Shown here: piece by piece, positions 43,431 to 51,701 of the stretch
Numbering within the stretch: the stretch's first letter is position 1
How the letters are laid out: the number at the start of each line of letters is the position of its first letter
NCBI RefSeq assembly: GCF_000515415.1
Contig: NZ_KI911783.1
Span: forward strand, 4,950,392 to 5,014,391
Origin: Bradyrhizobium sp. WSM1417
GTDB taxonomy: Bacteria > Pseudomonadota > Alphaproteobacteria > Rhizobiales > Xanthobacteraceae
Reading direction: 5' to 3'
Length of the DNA stretch: 64,000 nucleotides
Program-made: the position numbers and the translations under genes
The notes under the pieces: generated by a model
Seen by the model: the letters and a program-made list of their open reading frames with translations, nothing else
Told to the model about the DNA's origin: nothing
The model's database searches: none

Positions 43431-44780
43431 ATGGCAAAGGATTCCGACCCACTGGCGGATGCCTTCGGCGCCAAGGAGACGGGCGGGCTGTTCTCCGGAC
43501 TTGTGGCCGAGGAGAGTTCGTTCGATCGCGGCATGATGTGGCGGCTGGGCTCATGGGGCGTGGCGGCCGTCGGCGCCGTCGTGCTTGCCGTGCTCGCCAA
43601 CCAAGCCCAGCTCGGCTGGCGGCGCGACCAGGTTGCGTCCGCCGATCTCGCGCGCCAGGCCGACCGGCTCCAGATGCTCACCAAGGAGAGCCAGAACGAG
43701 GCTCGCCGGCTCGCCTCCGCGATCGAGACGCTGAACACCGATCGCGACCGGCTCTATTCGCGCGTCACCTTGCTGGAGCAAGGGCTCGATTCCGTCACCG
43801 GCGCCATCGCCAAGCAGACGACAACGCCGCCGCAGGCGTCCGTTGCGAAGCCGCAGGACGCGCCGGCTTTGATCGGGCCGCCGGCGCCCGGCATCGGACC
43901 GGTCGCCTCGACACCAGCTGCGGCCAACGACAAGCCGCGCATCGAGGCCGCAAAGGAGCCGTCGAGCCCGCCGCCGCAGAGCGCGGCCGCGGCCTCGCTG
44001 GTCACGCAATCGTCGGCGACGAATTCGGCACTGCCGATGCTTCCGTTGGTCCCGTCCAAATCGATCATGGCGCCGCCCGATCCGGCCGCCTCGAAACTGG
44101 TTCAGCCCGAGACCACTGAGAAAGCGACCGAGAGGGCTGCCGAAAAGAAGCCCGATCCGGCGCCCGCCCCGATCGAAGTCGCTGCGGCACCAGCCAAGCC
44201 GCCGGAGGCTGCCGAAAGCGAGGCTCCCGCGATCGCGGTCCAGCAGACACGCTTTGCGATTGATCTCGGTGGCGCCAACTCGCTCGAAGGCCTCCGTGCG
44301 TTGTGGCGCGGGGTCACCAAATCCAATCCCGAGATCGCGGCGCTGCGGCCGATCATCATGATCAAGGAAGGCAACACCGGCCTCGGCATGCAGCTCCGCC
44401 TCGGCGCCGGCCCGCTGATCAATGCAGCGGCTGCAGCAAAACTCTGCGCCGGCCTCGCCGAGAATGACCGCCACTGCGAGACCACCGTGTTCGACGGCCA
44501 GCGGCTGTCAATGCGCGGCGGCCAGGAAAAGCAAGAGAAGACTCAGGATCGAGTTCAGGAGAAGAACTCCGACAAGACCCAGGACTCGGTGCCGCAAGCC
44601 GAGAGCGCCCCGGCACCCGCGCCCGCCGCCAAGCCCGACAAGCATCGCCGCAGCTATTCCTCAAAACGCTCATCGAAGCGCGAGGAGCCCGCGCCTGCTC
44701 CTGCGGCGCAGCCGGCCGCACCGCCGAAGCCGGAGACGGCGTCGGCGGGATCGACGCTGTCGTCCTTCTTCAGGCGATAG
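43431..44780 (+). CDS. Membrane-anchored hypothetical protein with coiled coil and Pro/Ala-rich region
   Basis: 449 residues from ATG 43431 (MAKDSDPLADAFGAKETGGLF). One transmembrane segment (GSWGVAAVGAVVLAVLANQAQLGW, residues about 39-62) is followed by a coiled coil (LARQADRLQMLTKESQNEARRLASAIETLNTDRDRLYSRVTLLEQGL). A long Pro/Ala/Lys-rich stretch comes next, then a compact domain, RFAIDLGGANSLEGLRALWRGVTKSNPEIAALRPIIMIKEGNTGLGMQLRLGAGPLINAAAAAKLCAGLAEN. That domain has the length and pattern of SPOR-type peptidoglycan-binding domains, but this is inference. It is divergent from glmU. Confidence 0.7.
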   Translation: MAKDSDPLADAFGAKETGGLFSGLVAEESSFDRGMMWRLGSWGVAAVGAVVLAVLANQAQLGWRRDQVASADLARQADRLQMLTKESQNEARRLASAIETLNTDRDRLYSRVTLLEQGLDSVTGAIAKQTTTPPQASVAKPQDAPALIGPPAPGIGPVASTPAAANDKPRIEAAKEPSSPPPQSAAAASLVTQSSATNSALPMLPLVPSKSIMAPPDPAASKLVQPETTEKATERAAEKKPDPAPAPIEVAAAPAKPPEAAESEAPAIAVQQTRFAIDLGGANSLEGLRALWRGVTKSNPEIAALRPIIMIKEGNTGLGMQLRLGAGPLINAAAAAKLCAGLAENDRHCETTVFDGQRLSMRGGQEKQEKTQDRVQEKNSDKTQDSVPQAESAPAPAPAAKPDKHRRSYSSKRSSKREEPAPAPAAQPAAPPKPETASAGSTLSSFFRR

Positions 44781-44894
44781 ACGCTGCATCCGCTCTGCGG
44801 CGGTGAGGACCGTCTCGCGGCCGACCTATCAAACGATGCGAAGGCCCCCGACACGAGACGGCAGTATCCGCGACGAACATGATTCGGAGCGGAG

Positions 44895-45050
44895 ATGGCG
44901 GACGAGACGTTTTTGCGCGAGCACCTCGCGCTCATCCGCGAGTTGGCCGAACAGGCCGACCCCTATATCAAGAGGCGATTGCTGGCCTTGGCCGAAAAAT
45001 ACGAACGTCGGCTGAGGGACCAGAACCGGACAGTACAAACTCGCCCTTGA
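44895..45050 (+). CDS. Small hypothetical protein, 51 residues
   Basis: Starts at ATG 44895 with a GGAG immediately before it: MADETFLREHLALIRELAEQADPYIKRRLLALAEKYERRLRD and a short tail. It is helical and charged with no membrane segment. Similar short helical proteins are common in Bradyrhizobium, often annotated as hypothetical. A convergent short gene of similar size follows at 45075-45221, 24 bp away. Confidence 0.55.
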   Translation: MADETFLREHLALIRELAEQADPYIKRRLLALAEKYERRLRDQNRTVQTRP

Positions 45051-45074
45051 GAGCTCATCGGCGCACGCAATCAC

Positions 45075-45221
45075 TTACTCCATGCGCGCTTTTTCCTTCA
45101 GGTCGCGAATGCGGTTCTCAGCTTCGTCCCTCGACTGTACCAGTTCCGACAAATCCTCGACCCGGGCTTCCTTGCTCAGCCTCTTGAGTTCGTCCAGTTG
45201 CTCCTGAGTTGGCTTTTCCAT
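45075..45221 (-). CDS. Small helical hypothetical protein, 48 residues
   Basis: An almost ideal ribosome site (AAGGAG) precedes ATG 45221. The protein (MEKPTQEQLDELKRLSKEARVEDLSELVQSRDEAENRIRDLKEKARME) is a single charged helix with heptad-like spacing, so it may dimerise. The first part resembles the small DUF3072-like helical proteins, but the match is too short for a firm call. It is convergent with the gene at 44895. Confidence 0.6.
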   Translation of the reverse strand: MEKPTQEQLDELKRLSKEARVEDLSELVQSRDEAENRIRDLKEKARME

Positions 45222-45399
45222 GCTCGCTCCTTGTATGCAGCATGCGTTGCGCGGTCACACCGTTTCAAAACCTGCGCGACCCCAGCCTGTTCCTGGATAA
45301 GTTCGGGCCAGGTGCGGCCGCCTTGCTCCTCCCTCGACGACCCTCGATAAACTCACCTTCCCTGTTGCCCCGTTCCACCTTCCCGACCATATTGCCGCC

Positions 45400-45780
45400 A
45401 TGACAAAAAAGCCCTTCCGCCTCACGCCCTACCAGGTGCAGTTCCTGATCGTCGTCGGCTTCGCATCCGTCGGCTATGCGCTCTATCTGCGCTACCTCGG
45501 AATCGAAAACTCGCAGGTCGGTCTCGCCTGCGACGCCGGGCTTCAGACCCTGGTCTGCAAGGCGCGCGCGGTCTCGACCGTGCTGTTCAAGAACTCGGTG
45601 TTCGGCATCGTCGCGCTGGTGGTGGCGACGCTGAACCTGATGCGCCCGTCGATCGTGCTGCTCACCGTCGGCATCATCGCCGCGGGCCTCGGCATCGTGC
45701 TCTACAATGTCGTGCTGTCGGGCCTGGCGATCGGCCTGCTCATTCTTGGATTTGCTCGGCCCGCGCCCGCCACAGCGTGA
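45400..45780 (+). CDS. Membrane protein with two conserved-looking cysteines, unknown function
   Basis: 126 residues. Transmembrane segments at about residues 12-31 (VQFLIVVGFASVGYALYLRYL), 64-85 (NSVFGIVALVVATLNLMRPSIVLL) and 92-118 (GIIAAGLGIVLYNVVLSGLAIGLLILGF). Between the first two is a short loop with ACDAGLQTLVCKAR; a Cys pair in such a loop could be redox active, as in DsbB/VKOR proteins, but no such family is recognised. It overlaps the end of the convergent ndvC-like gene by 41 bp. Confidence 0.65.
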   Translation: MTKKPFRLTPYQVQFLIVVGFASVGYALYLRYLGIENSQVGLACDAGLQTLVCKARAVSTVLFKNSVFGIVALVVATLNLMRPSIVLLTVGIIAAGLGIVLYNVVLSGLAIGLLILGFARPAPATA

Positions 45781-47317
45781 GCGCGAACAAGAGGTAGATC
45801 GCGCAGGTCCACAGCGACTGCCAATTGTCGCGACCCTCGTTGAAGAGCACATAGGCCGCCGACAGCGTCAGCACGCCGGCGAACACCGATTCCGCGATCG
45901 GACGCTGGCCAATCTGCGGCCGGTTCAGCATCAACAGCGCAAACGGCACCACCGCCATCGTCAGCGAGGCGTAGGGGAAGTCGTGGTAGCGCGGGTCGAA
46001 CACGAAGCCGAGCGCGGTCTGCGCCGCGATCACCGCCGTCACCGCCAGCGTCAGGCCGAGCACGGCGGTGAGCTTCGACCATTTCCGGCCCTCGCGCGGA
46101 CCAAGCAGATCGAGGAAGGTCGGCAGGCTGCGGCCGATCACCATCGCCTGCGCGCAGAAGATCGGCGACAGGATGCCGGCCACGAGCAGCGTACCCCACA
46201 GCAGCCAGCCGCCGATGCCGTAGCTCTCGTAGTACATCTTGTCGGCGCCGATCCCGAGCAGGATGCCGGCCGAGGTCGCCGAGATCGCCACGCCGAGCCA
46301 GGACGAGAAGCGCGGCGTCCAGGGTCTGCGCCGCAACGTCAGGCCGGCGACCGCGAACACCAGCATGGAGAGGCCCATACCGGCGCCCATGTACCATTTC
46401 CAGTACGGGAAATTGCTGATCGGCTGGCCCGGCGGATATTTCAGGCCACGGCGCACCGAGTCATAGAGGCCCCAATAGCCGCCGACGGTGCCTTCCAGCT
46501 TGCGCTTCCACGGCTGGTCGTAGGACTCGATCAGATTGACGCGGAATTTCTGCGCTTTCGCGAGACTCAGGATCTCGGAGACAACGCGCGCCTGGTTGGT
46601 GCGCGACGGCAGCGCGCCATCACGCATGCGCCCTTCGCTCGGCCAGCCGGTTTCGCCGATCAGGATTTCCTTGCCGGGAAATGCGACCGCCATCCGCTCG
46701 CGGATCTGTTCGACATGGGAGGCGGCGAACTTGGCACGCACCGGATTGTCTTCCCAATAAGGCAGGATGTGGATCGTGACGAAGTCGACGGCGTCATAGA
46801 TCTCGCGATTCCTGAGCCAGAACTCCCAGACATCGGCATAGGTGACGGGCACGCTGACCTGCGCCTTCACGGAGCGAATGATGGAGACGAGGTCCGCGGT
46901 CGTCATCTCGCCGCGCAGCAGCACTTCGTTGCCGACGATGATGCTGGTGATGATTCCGGGGAAATCCTTGGAAAGACGAATGGCGAGCGCGGCCTGCTCG
47001 AAATTCTTGGTGCGGTTGCTGGAGAGCCAGATGCCCTGGAGCACCTTCAGCCCGCCGATCCGGGCCGCGATCGCCGGCACCTGGTCGAGCCCGTTCTCCA
47101 TCGAATAGGTGCGGACGCAGTCGGTGATCTCCTTGAGCTGGCGCAGGTCCTGCTCGATCTGGTCGGCCTCGATATGGGTCCATGCGTTCAGCGGCGACTG
47201 CTCGCCGCGGAACGGCGCGTAGGAGACGCATTGGACCTTGTCGGCGGGATCGATCGGGGCGCGCGCGAGCGAGATCGGCGTGGCAAGCCACCACCACACG
47301 GCAGCGATCGCACCCAA
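45740..47317 (-). CDS. ndvC: NdvC-like beta-glucan synthesis membrane protein
   Basis: 525 residues. An N-terminal membrane anchor (MGAIAAVWWWLATPISLA) leads to a GH17-like domain (VQCVSYAPFRGEQSPLNAWTHIEADQIEQDLRQLKEITDCVRTYS; SIIVGNEVLLRGEM; VTIHILPYWED; ILIGETGWPSEGRMR) with the two acidic motifs GNE and GETGWPS of that family. Several membrane segments make up the C-terminal half. In Bradyrhizobium, NdvC and NdvB together make cyclic beta-(1,3),(1,6)-glucans. The gene lies 0.3 kb from the ndvD-like gene and 1.1 kb from ndvB, in the opposite orientation. Confidence 0.8.
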   Translation of the reverse strand: MGAIAAVWWWLATPISLARAPIDPADKVQCVSYAPFRGEQSPLNAWTHIEADQIEQDLRQLKEITDCVRTYSMENGLDQVPAIAARIGGLKVLQGIWLSSNRTKNFEQAALAIRLSKDFPGIITSIIVGNEVLLRGEMTTADLVSIIRSVKAQVSVPVTYADVWEFWLRNREIYDAVDFVTIHILPYWEDNPVRAKFAASHVEQIRERMAVAFPGKEILIGETGWPSEGRMRDGALPSRTNQARVVSEILSLAKAQKFRVNLIESYDQPWKRKLEGTVGGYWGLYDSVRRGLKYPPGQPISNFPYWKWYMGAGMGLSMLVFAVAGLTLRRRPWTPRFSSWLGVAISATSAGILLGIGADKMYYESYGIGGWLLWGTLLVAGILSPIFCAQAMVIGRSLPTFLDLLGPREGRKWSKLTAVLGLTLAVTAVIAAQTALGFVFDPRYHDFPYASLTMAVVPFALLMLNRPQIGQRPIAESVFAGVLTLSAAYVLFNEGRDNWQSLWTCAIYLLFALTLWRARAEQIQE

Positions 47318-47626
47318 TGAAACGAGCAGAAGCGCCAGTGGCGTACGAAGAGAAATCGGTTCCGTCCTCCGCGAAGGGCCGTCGATTACCTGCTAGCACG
47401 CCGTCTGCCAAGGGGTGACTCCGTTATGGATCCATCCCTCCCCTGAGGAATTTACCTGCGGCCGTTCGACCGAGGCCTAGGATCGTGACTTTGCTGGACA
47501 AAATTCCAGATTCAGGCCATGGACTCGGGAGGACTTTTCCGCCGCATTGGAGACCCATTTGGACGCCATCACGCAGGCGCGTCCGCGAAGGTCCTGACGC
47601 GGACGGTCAGTGATATTGGGGAATTC

Positions 47627-48217
47627 ATGCGGCAACGGGTGTTCGAGTTACGAAATGCGGTCCTGCGGCAGTTCGCCGCCACCTTGGCCGTTTCTTCCCT
47701 TGTCATCCTGATGGGTATCGGCGCGGCCTCCGCCCAGAGCGGCACGCCCGCCCCGGACCAGAGCAAGGCTGCCGCCCAGCCCGCCGACGCGGCCAAGGAT
47801 GCCGCCCAGAACCAGCGCCGCACCGACGAGTTCGCCGAAGCAGCCCAGGTCATCAGCGGCCCGGCCGGCAACCCCGAATGCGTCTGGCTCGGCCGCCGCG
47901 TGGTGCGGCTGATGTGGCGGGATGACCTCGATACCGCATTCCGCCATCTCGACCTCTACGACCGCTTCGGCTGCCCCGGCGGCCACATCCAGGCCGCCTT
48001 CCGCTGCCTGACCCGCTTCGGCGGCCAGATCGATCCCAAGGTCGCCGAAACCCTGGACAGCCGTGTGCACGCTTGCTGGATCAACCCGGCGTCGCAGCCG
48101 CAACAGGCGGCGGCCGCAGCCTCGCAGCCCGCTGCGCCGGCCGCCGGCAGTGCGCAGCCGCAGCCGGCCGCGAGCCCCTCGCCGGCGGCAAGCCCGTCAC
48201 CGGCGCCCCCGAAATAG
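47627..48217 (+). CDS. Secreted protein in the ndv cluster, NdvD candidate
   Basis: 196 residues from ATG 47627 (MRQRVFELRNAVLRQFAATLAVSSLVILMGIGAASAQ), which gives a signal peptide; longer frames lack one. The middle domain (ECVWLGRRVVRLMWRDDLDTAFRHLDLYDRFGCPGGHIQAAFRCLTRFG) has three cysteines. Ala/Pro/Ser-rich tracts flank it on both sides. It lies between the ndvC-like and ndvB genes, the place where B. japonicum carries ndvD, a third gene needed for beta-glucan production. The assignment is from position, not from a family I can see. Confidence 0.55.
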   Translation: MRQRVFELRNAVLRQFAATLAVSSLVILMGIGAASAQSGTPAPDQSKAAAQPADAAKDAAQNQRRTDEFAEAAQVISGPAGNPECVWLGRRVVRLMWRDDLDTAFRHLDLYDRFGCPGGHIQAAFRCLTRFGGQIDPKVAETLDSRVHACWINPASQPQQAAAAASQPAAPAAGSAQPQPAASPSPAASPSPAPPK

Positions 48218-48431
48218 CCGCGATTGTTTCAGCCTCCGTTCAGGAACGATCGGCGATAGAGGCAATTGGCACTGCTGCGAAATTCGACATGTGCATGCCC
48301 TCATACGGTCATGAGGCGATGACAGTTGTGAAACCGCGCGGCAGAGGTATGCTCCATTTGCCGCGGACTTGGTCGGATCTCGGGGTCGGATCCGCTTCCC
48401 TGCCCCCTCAGCCCCTTTTGGTTTAGCCGCG

Positions 48432-51107
48432 ATGCGGGTTGTCGCCGCCGTTCTGTTACTTGTGTCCGCGCTCCACGCCGGCCTCTGGGGAGTCTTGCGC
48501 GACAAGGAACCTGCGCCAGACTTCAAGGGCTTGCTGCCCAGCGTCTCTTATGCGCCGTTCGAGGGCTCGGCTCACCCCGACATCGACAACATCCCGACGG
48601 TGGAGAAAATCCGCGCCGACCTGAAGACGCTGTCGACGATGACGCGCGCGATCCGTCTCTATTCGTCCACGGGCGGTGTGGAACTGGTGCCGCCGATCGC
48701 AGCCGAGTTCGGTCTCAAGGTCACCGTCGGCGCCTGGATCGACAAGGACAAGGATCGCAACGAGCGCGAGATCAAGGCCGCCATCGAGCTCGCCCGCAAG
48801 AACAGCAACGTCAACGGCGTCGTCGTGGGCAACGAGGTGATCTATCGCGGCGAGCAGAAGGTCGAAGACCTCATCGAGATGATCAAGAAGGTCAAGGGCT
48901 CGGTCCGCGTGCCCGTCACGACCGGCGAGATCTGGAACATCTGGCGCGACAATCCCGACCTCGGCTCCAACGTCGACTTCATCGCCGCCCACGTGCTGCC
49001 TTACTGGGAAAATTTCCGCTCGGACCAGGCGGTCGACCAGGCCGTCGACCGCTACAATCTGTTGCGCAACCTGTTCCCCGGCAAGCGCATCGTGATCGCC
49101 GAGTTCGGCTGGCCGAGCGCGGGTTACAATTTGCGCAACGCCGACCCCGGTCCGTTCCAGCAGGCACTGACCTTGCGCAACTTCGTCAGCCGCGCCGACG
49201 CCATCGGCATGGAATACAACATTGTCGAAGCCATCGATCAGCCCTGGAAATACTTCGAAGGCGGCGTCGGTCCGTACTGGGGCATCCTCAACGCCAGCCG
49301 CGAGCCGAAATTCGCATGGACCGGCCCGGTGGAGAATCCCGACTATTGGAAGCTGATGGGTGTCGCCCTCCTGGTCGGGATCCTGCTGTCGCTGCCGATC
49401 CTGCGGCTGCAGCAGCCGACGGCGAAGCAGGCGTTCCTGCTGTCGGCCACCGCGAATGGCGTCGGCGCCTGGGCCGCCACCGTGTTTGCGTTCTGGAACG
49501 GGCACTATTTCATCTTCGGCTCCGCCTTCGCGCTGACGCTCGGCATGATCCTGCTTGTTCCCCTCGTGCTGATCGCGATGGCGCGCGTCGACGAGATCGC
49601 GGCCGTCGCGTTCGGCCGGCCGCCGCAGCGGCTGCTCACGAAAGGCAAGCCGGTCGAGAACGTGCCCGAGAATTATTGCCCGAAGGTCTCGATTCACATC
49701 CCCGCTTATTTCGAGCCGGTCGAGATGCTCAAGCAGACGCTCGATGCGCTGTCGCGGCTGAACTATCCGAACTACGAATGCGTCGTCATCATCAACAACA
49801 CGCCCGACCCTGCGTTCTGGCAGCCGATCCAGGATCATTGCCGCGCGCTTGGTGAACGCTTCAAGTTCATCAACGCCGAGAAGGTGCAGGGCTTCAAGGC
49901 CGGCGCGCTGCGCATCGCAATGGACCGCACCGCCGTCGACGCCGAGATCATCGGCATCCTCGATGCCGATTACGTCGTCGATCCCGACTGGCTCAAGGAC
50001 CTCGTCCCGGCGTTCGCTGATCCCAGTGTCGGCCTGGTGCAGGCGCCGCAGGAACATCGCGACGGCGACCTGTCGATCATGCACTACATCATGAACGGCG
50101 AATATGCCGGCTTCTTCGACATCGGCATGGTCCAGCGCAACGAGACCAACGCCATCATCGTGCACGGCACGATGTGCCTGATCCGCCGCGCCGCGATGGA
50201 CATGGCCGGCGGCTGGTCGTCCGACACGATCTGCGAGGATTCGGATCTCGGCCTTTCGATCCAGCAGCTCGGCTGGACCACGCACTACACCAACCATCGC
50301 TACGGCCAGGGCCTGCTCCCCGACACCTACGAGGCCTTCAAGAAGCAGCGTCACCGCTGGGCCTATGGCGGCCTCCAGATCGTCAAGAAGCACTGGCGGA
50401 ACTTCCTGCCGGGACGAAGCCGGCTGACGCCCGACCAGAAGCGCGAATATGGCCTGGGCTGGCTGAACTGGCTGGGTGCTGAAAGCCTCGGCGTGGTCGT
50501 GGCGCTGCTCAACCTCGTCTGGGTGCCGATCGTCGCCTTCGCCGACATCGCCATCCCCGATAAGATTCTGACACTGCCGATCATCGGCGCCTTCATCGTC
50601 TCGCTCGCGCACTTTTTGTCGATGTACCGCGCGCGCGTCGCCATCAAGCCCGGCCAGATGCTGGGCGCGATGATCGCGGCGATGAGCGTGCAGTGGACGG
50701 TATCGCGCGCGGTGGCACAGGGACTGATCACCGAGCACATCGCGTTCGCGCGCACCTCCAAGGGCGGGCTGTCCAGGATGTCGATCGAGTTCCAGGCGTT
50801 CTGGGAGGCCGTGATCGGCGCCCTGCTCCTGATCGGCGCCGGCGTGCTGGTGGCCTCCAACAGCTATCGCCAGATCACCGAGATCTACATCTTCGCCGGC
50901 GTGCTGGTGCTCCAAAGCCTGCCGTTCCTGGCTGCGGTCGCGATCGCCATCCTCGAGCTCAGCCGCATCAACTCGTTCCAGTTCTGGCGAGACAGCGCGA
51001 TCCGCACCGCCGAGCTGATCGGCCTGCGCCCGGTCGCGCTGCCGACCCCCGCCGGCACGCCGCAGCAAGTGCCGGTGCCGAGCGAGGTCCGGCGGGAGGC
51101 GAACTGA
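48432..51107 (+). CDS. ndvB: NdvB-like cyclic beta-glucan synthase (GH17-like domain fused to GT2)
   Basis: 891 residues from ATG 48432. An N-terminal membrane anchor (MRVVAAVLLLVSALHAGLWGVL) is followed by a GH17-like domain (VSYAPFEGSAHPD, VVVGNEVIYRGEQ, HVLPYWEN, IAEFGWPSAGYN). Membrane helices come next, then a GT2 catalytic domain (PKVSIHIPAYFEPVEMLKQTLDALSRLNYPNYECVVIINN; IIGILDADYVVDPDWLKDL; DTICEDSDLGLSIQQLGWTTHY; KKQRHRWAYGG with the QxxRW motif). More membrane helices end the protein. It polymerises and cyclises glucose from UDP-glucose into periplasmic cyclic beta-glucans important for osmotic adaptation and nodulation. Confidence 0.85.
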   Translation: MRVVAAVLLLVSALHAGLWGVLRDKEPAPDFKGLLPSVSYAPFEGSAHPDIDNIPTVEKIRADLKTLSTMTRAIRLYSSTGGVELVPPIAAEFGLKVTVGAWIDKDKDRNEREIKAAIELARKNSNVNGVVVGNEVIYRGEQKVEDLIEMIKKVKGSVRVPVTTGEIWNIWRDNPDLGSNVDFIAAHVLPYWENFRSDQAVDQAVDRYNLLRNLFPGKRIVIAEFGWPSAGYNLRNADPGPFQQALTLRNFVSRADAIGMEYNIVEAIDQPWKYFEGGVGPYWGILNASREPKFAWTGPVENPDYWKLMGVALLVGILLSLPILRLQQPTAKQAFLLSATANGVGAWAATVFAFWNGHYFIFGSAFALTLGMILLVPLVLIAMARVDEIAAVAFGRPPQRLLTKGKPVENVPENYCPKVSIHIPAYFEPVEMLKQTLDALSRLNYPNYECVVIINNTPDPAFWQPIQDHCRALGERFKFINAEKVQGFKAGALRIAMDRTAVDAEIIGILDADYVVDPDWLKDLVPAFADPSVGLVQAPQEHRDGDLSIMHYIMNGEYAGFFDIGMVQRNETNAIIVHGTMCLIRRAAMDMAGGWSSDTICEDSDLGLSIQQLGWTTHYTNHRYGQGLLPDTYEAFKKQRHRWAYGGLQIVKKHWRNFLPGRSRLTPDQKREYGLGWLNWLGAESLGVVVALLNLVWVPIVAFADIAIPDKILTLPIIGAFIVSLAHFLSMYRARVAIKPGQMLGAMIAAMSVQWTVSRAVAQGLITEHIAFARTSKGGLSRMSIEFQAFWEAVIGALLLIGAGVLVASNSYRQITEIYIFAGVLVLQSLPFLAAVAIAILELSRINSFQFWRDSAIRTAELIGLRPVALPTPAGTPQQVPVPSEVRREAN

Positions 51108-51424
51108 CGGGGCTCCGGGCCGGTCTTTGGACCTCGTGATTAAAAGTCACGTGGTCTTCGGCGTGGATGGCGGCCCGTCATTCCGGTTGAAAATCCTGGC
51201 TCAAGCACTGGAAACGGCGAGCGAATTCCCGCTGTTGCCTTCAACTTCGGCAACCACCCGAGCTATTGACCTCCGCGCCCCGTCCCCCTACACAGCGCGG
51301 GCCGAAAGCATGATCCGGAAACAGCCGGTTTTTCCGCAACGCTTGCGTCGACGTGGCGGCAAGACATGCTTTTCCAAATGACCGAAGACGATGGCGATTT
51401 CTTCAAAGCCATCAGCGGCCATGG
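51108..51424. other. Intergenic region ahead of tRNA-Lys
   Basis: This 317-bp gap holds the inverted tRNA-Lys fragment (51129-51163) and presumably the tRNA promoter. No protein-coding gene is visible. Confidence 0.6.
51129..51163 (-). pseudogene. Inverted fragment of a tRNA-Lys(TTT) gene
   Basis: Read on the minus strand, this contains a 19/19 match to the anticodon arm of the tRNA-Lys gene (tRNA 51449-51467; fragment 51135-51153). With two mismatches the match extends to about 28 nt, and weak similarity to the D-arm follows. It is about 0.3 kb from the tRNA in the opposite orientation. It has no acceptor arm, so it is not a functional tRNA. Confidence 0.6.
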
Positions 51425-51500
51425 GAGCGCGTAGCTCAGCCGGTAGAGCACGTGACTTTTAATCACGGGGTCCTGGGTTCGAGCCCCAGCGCGCTCACCA
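51425..51500 (+). tRNA. tRNA-Lys (anticodon TTT)
   Basis: Complete cloverleaf: acceptor GAGCGCG pairs with CGCGCTC, D-arm AGCTCAGCCGGTAGAGC, anticodon stem CGTGA/TCACG with loop CTTTTAA, T-arm with GGTTCGAGCCC, and encoded CCA at 51498-51500. The anticodon is at 51458-51460. It marks the left end of the integrase-bearing island. Confidence 0.95.
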
Positions 51501-51701
51501 CAGTCCGATCTGGGTCGCCGTGGCTCACTGTCCACACAACGTTAGCTAACAGCTTTCCCGTTATAGAACAATCGATTAGCCTGCCTGCGATCCAGCGCAA
51601 ATCCAACCGCGAGCGAAAAGACGCTTGGCAGCGAGCTGGAACCACCGGTAGGTATGACGGTGGTCGGTGATTTGGCGACGCGAACCACCGCCAGGGGCGC
51701 C

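Noticed and set aside
48456..51068. 870-residue minus-strand frame opposite ndvB
   Set aside because: Antisense shadow of a real gene; the composition (Arg, Asp, Gly, His) is typical of that and no domain is visible.
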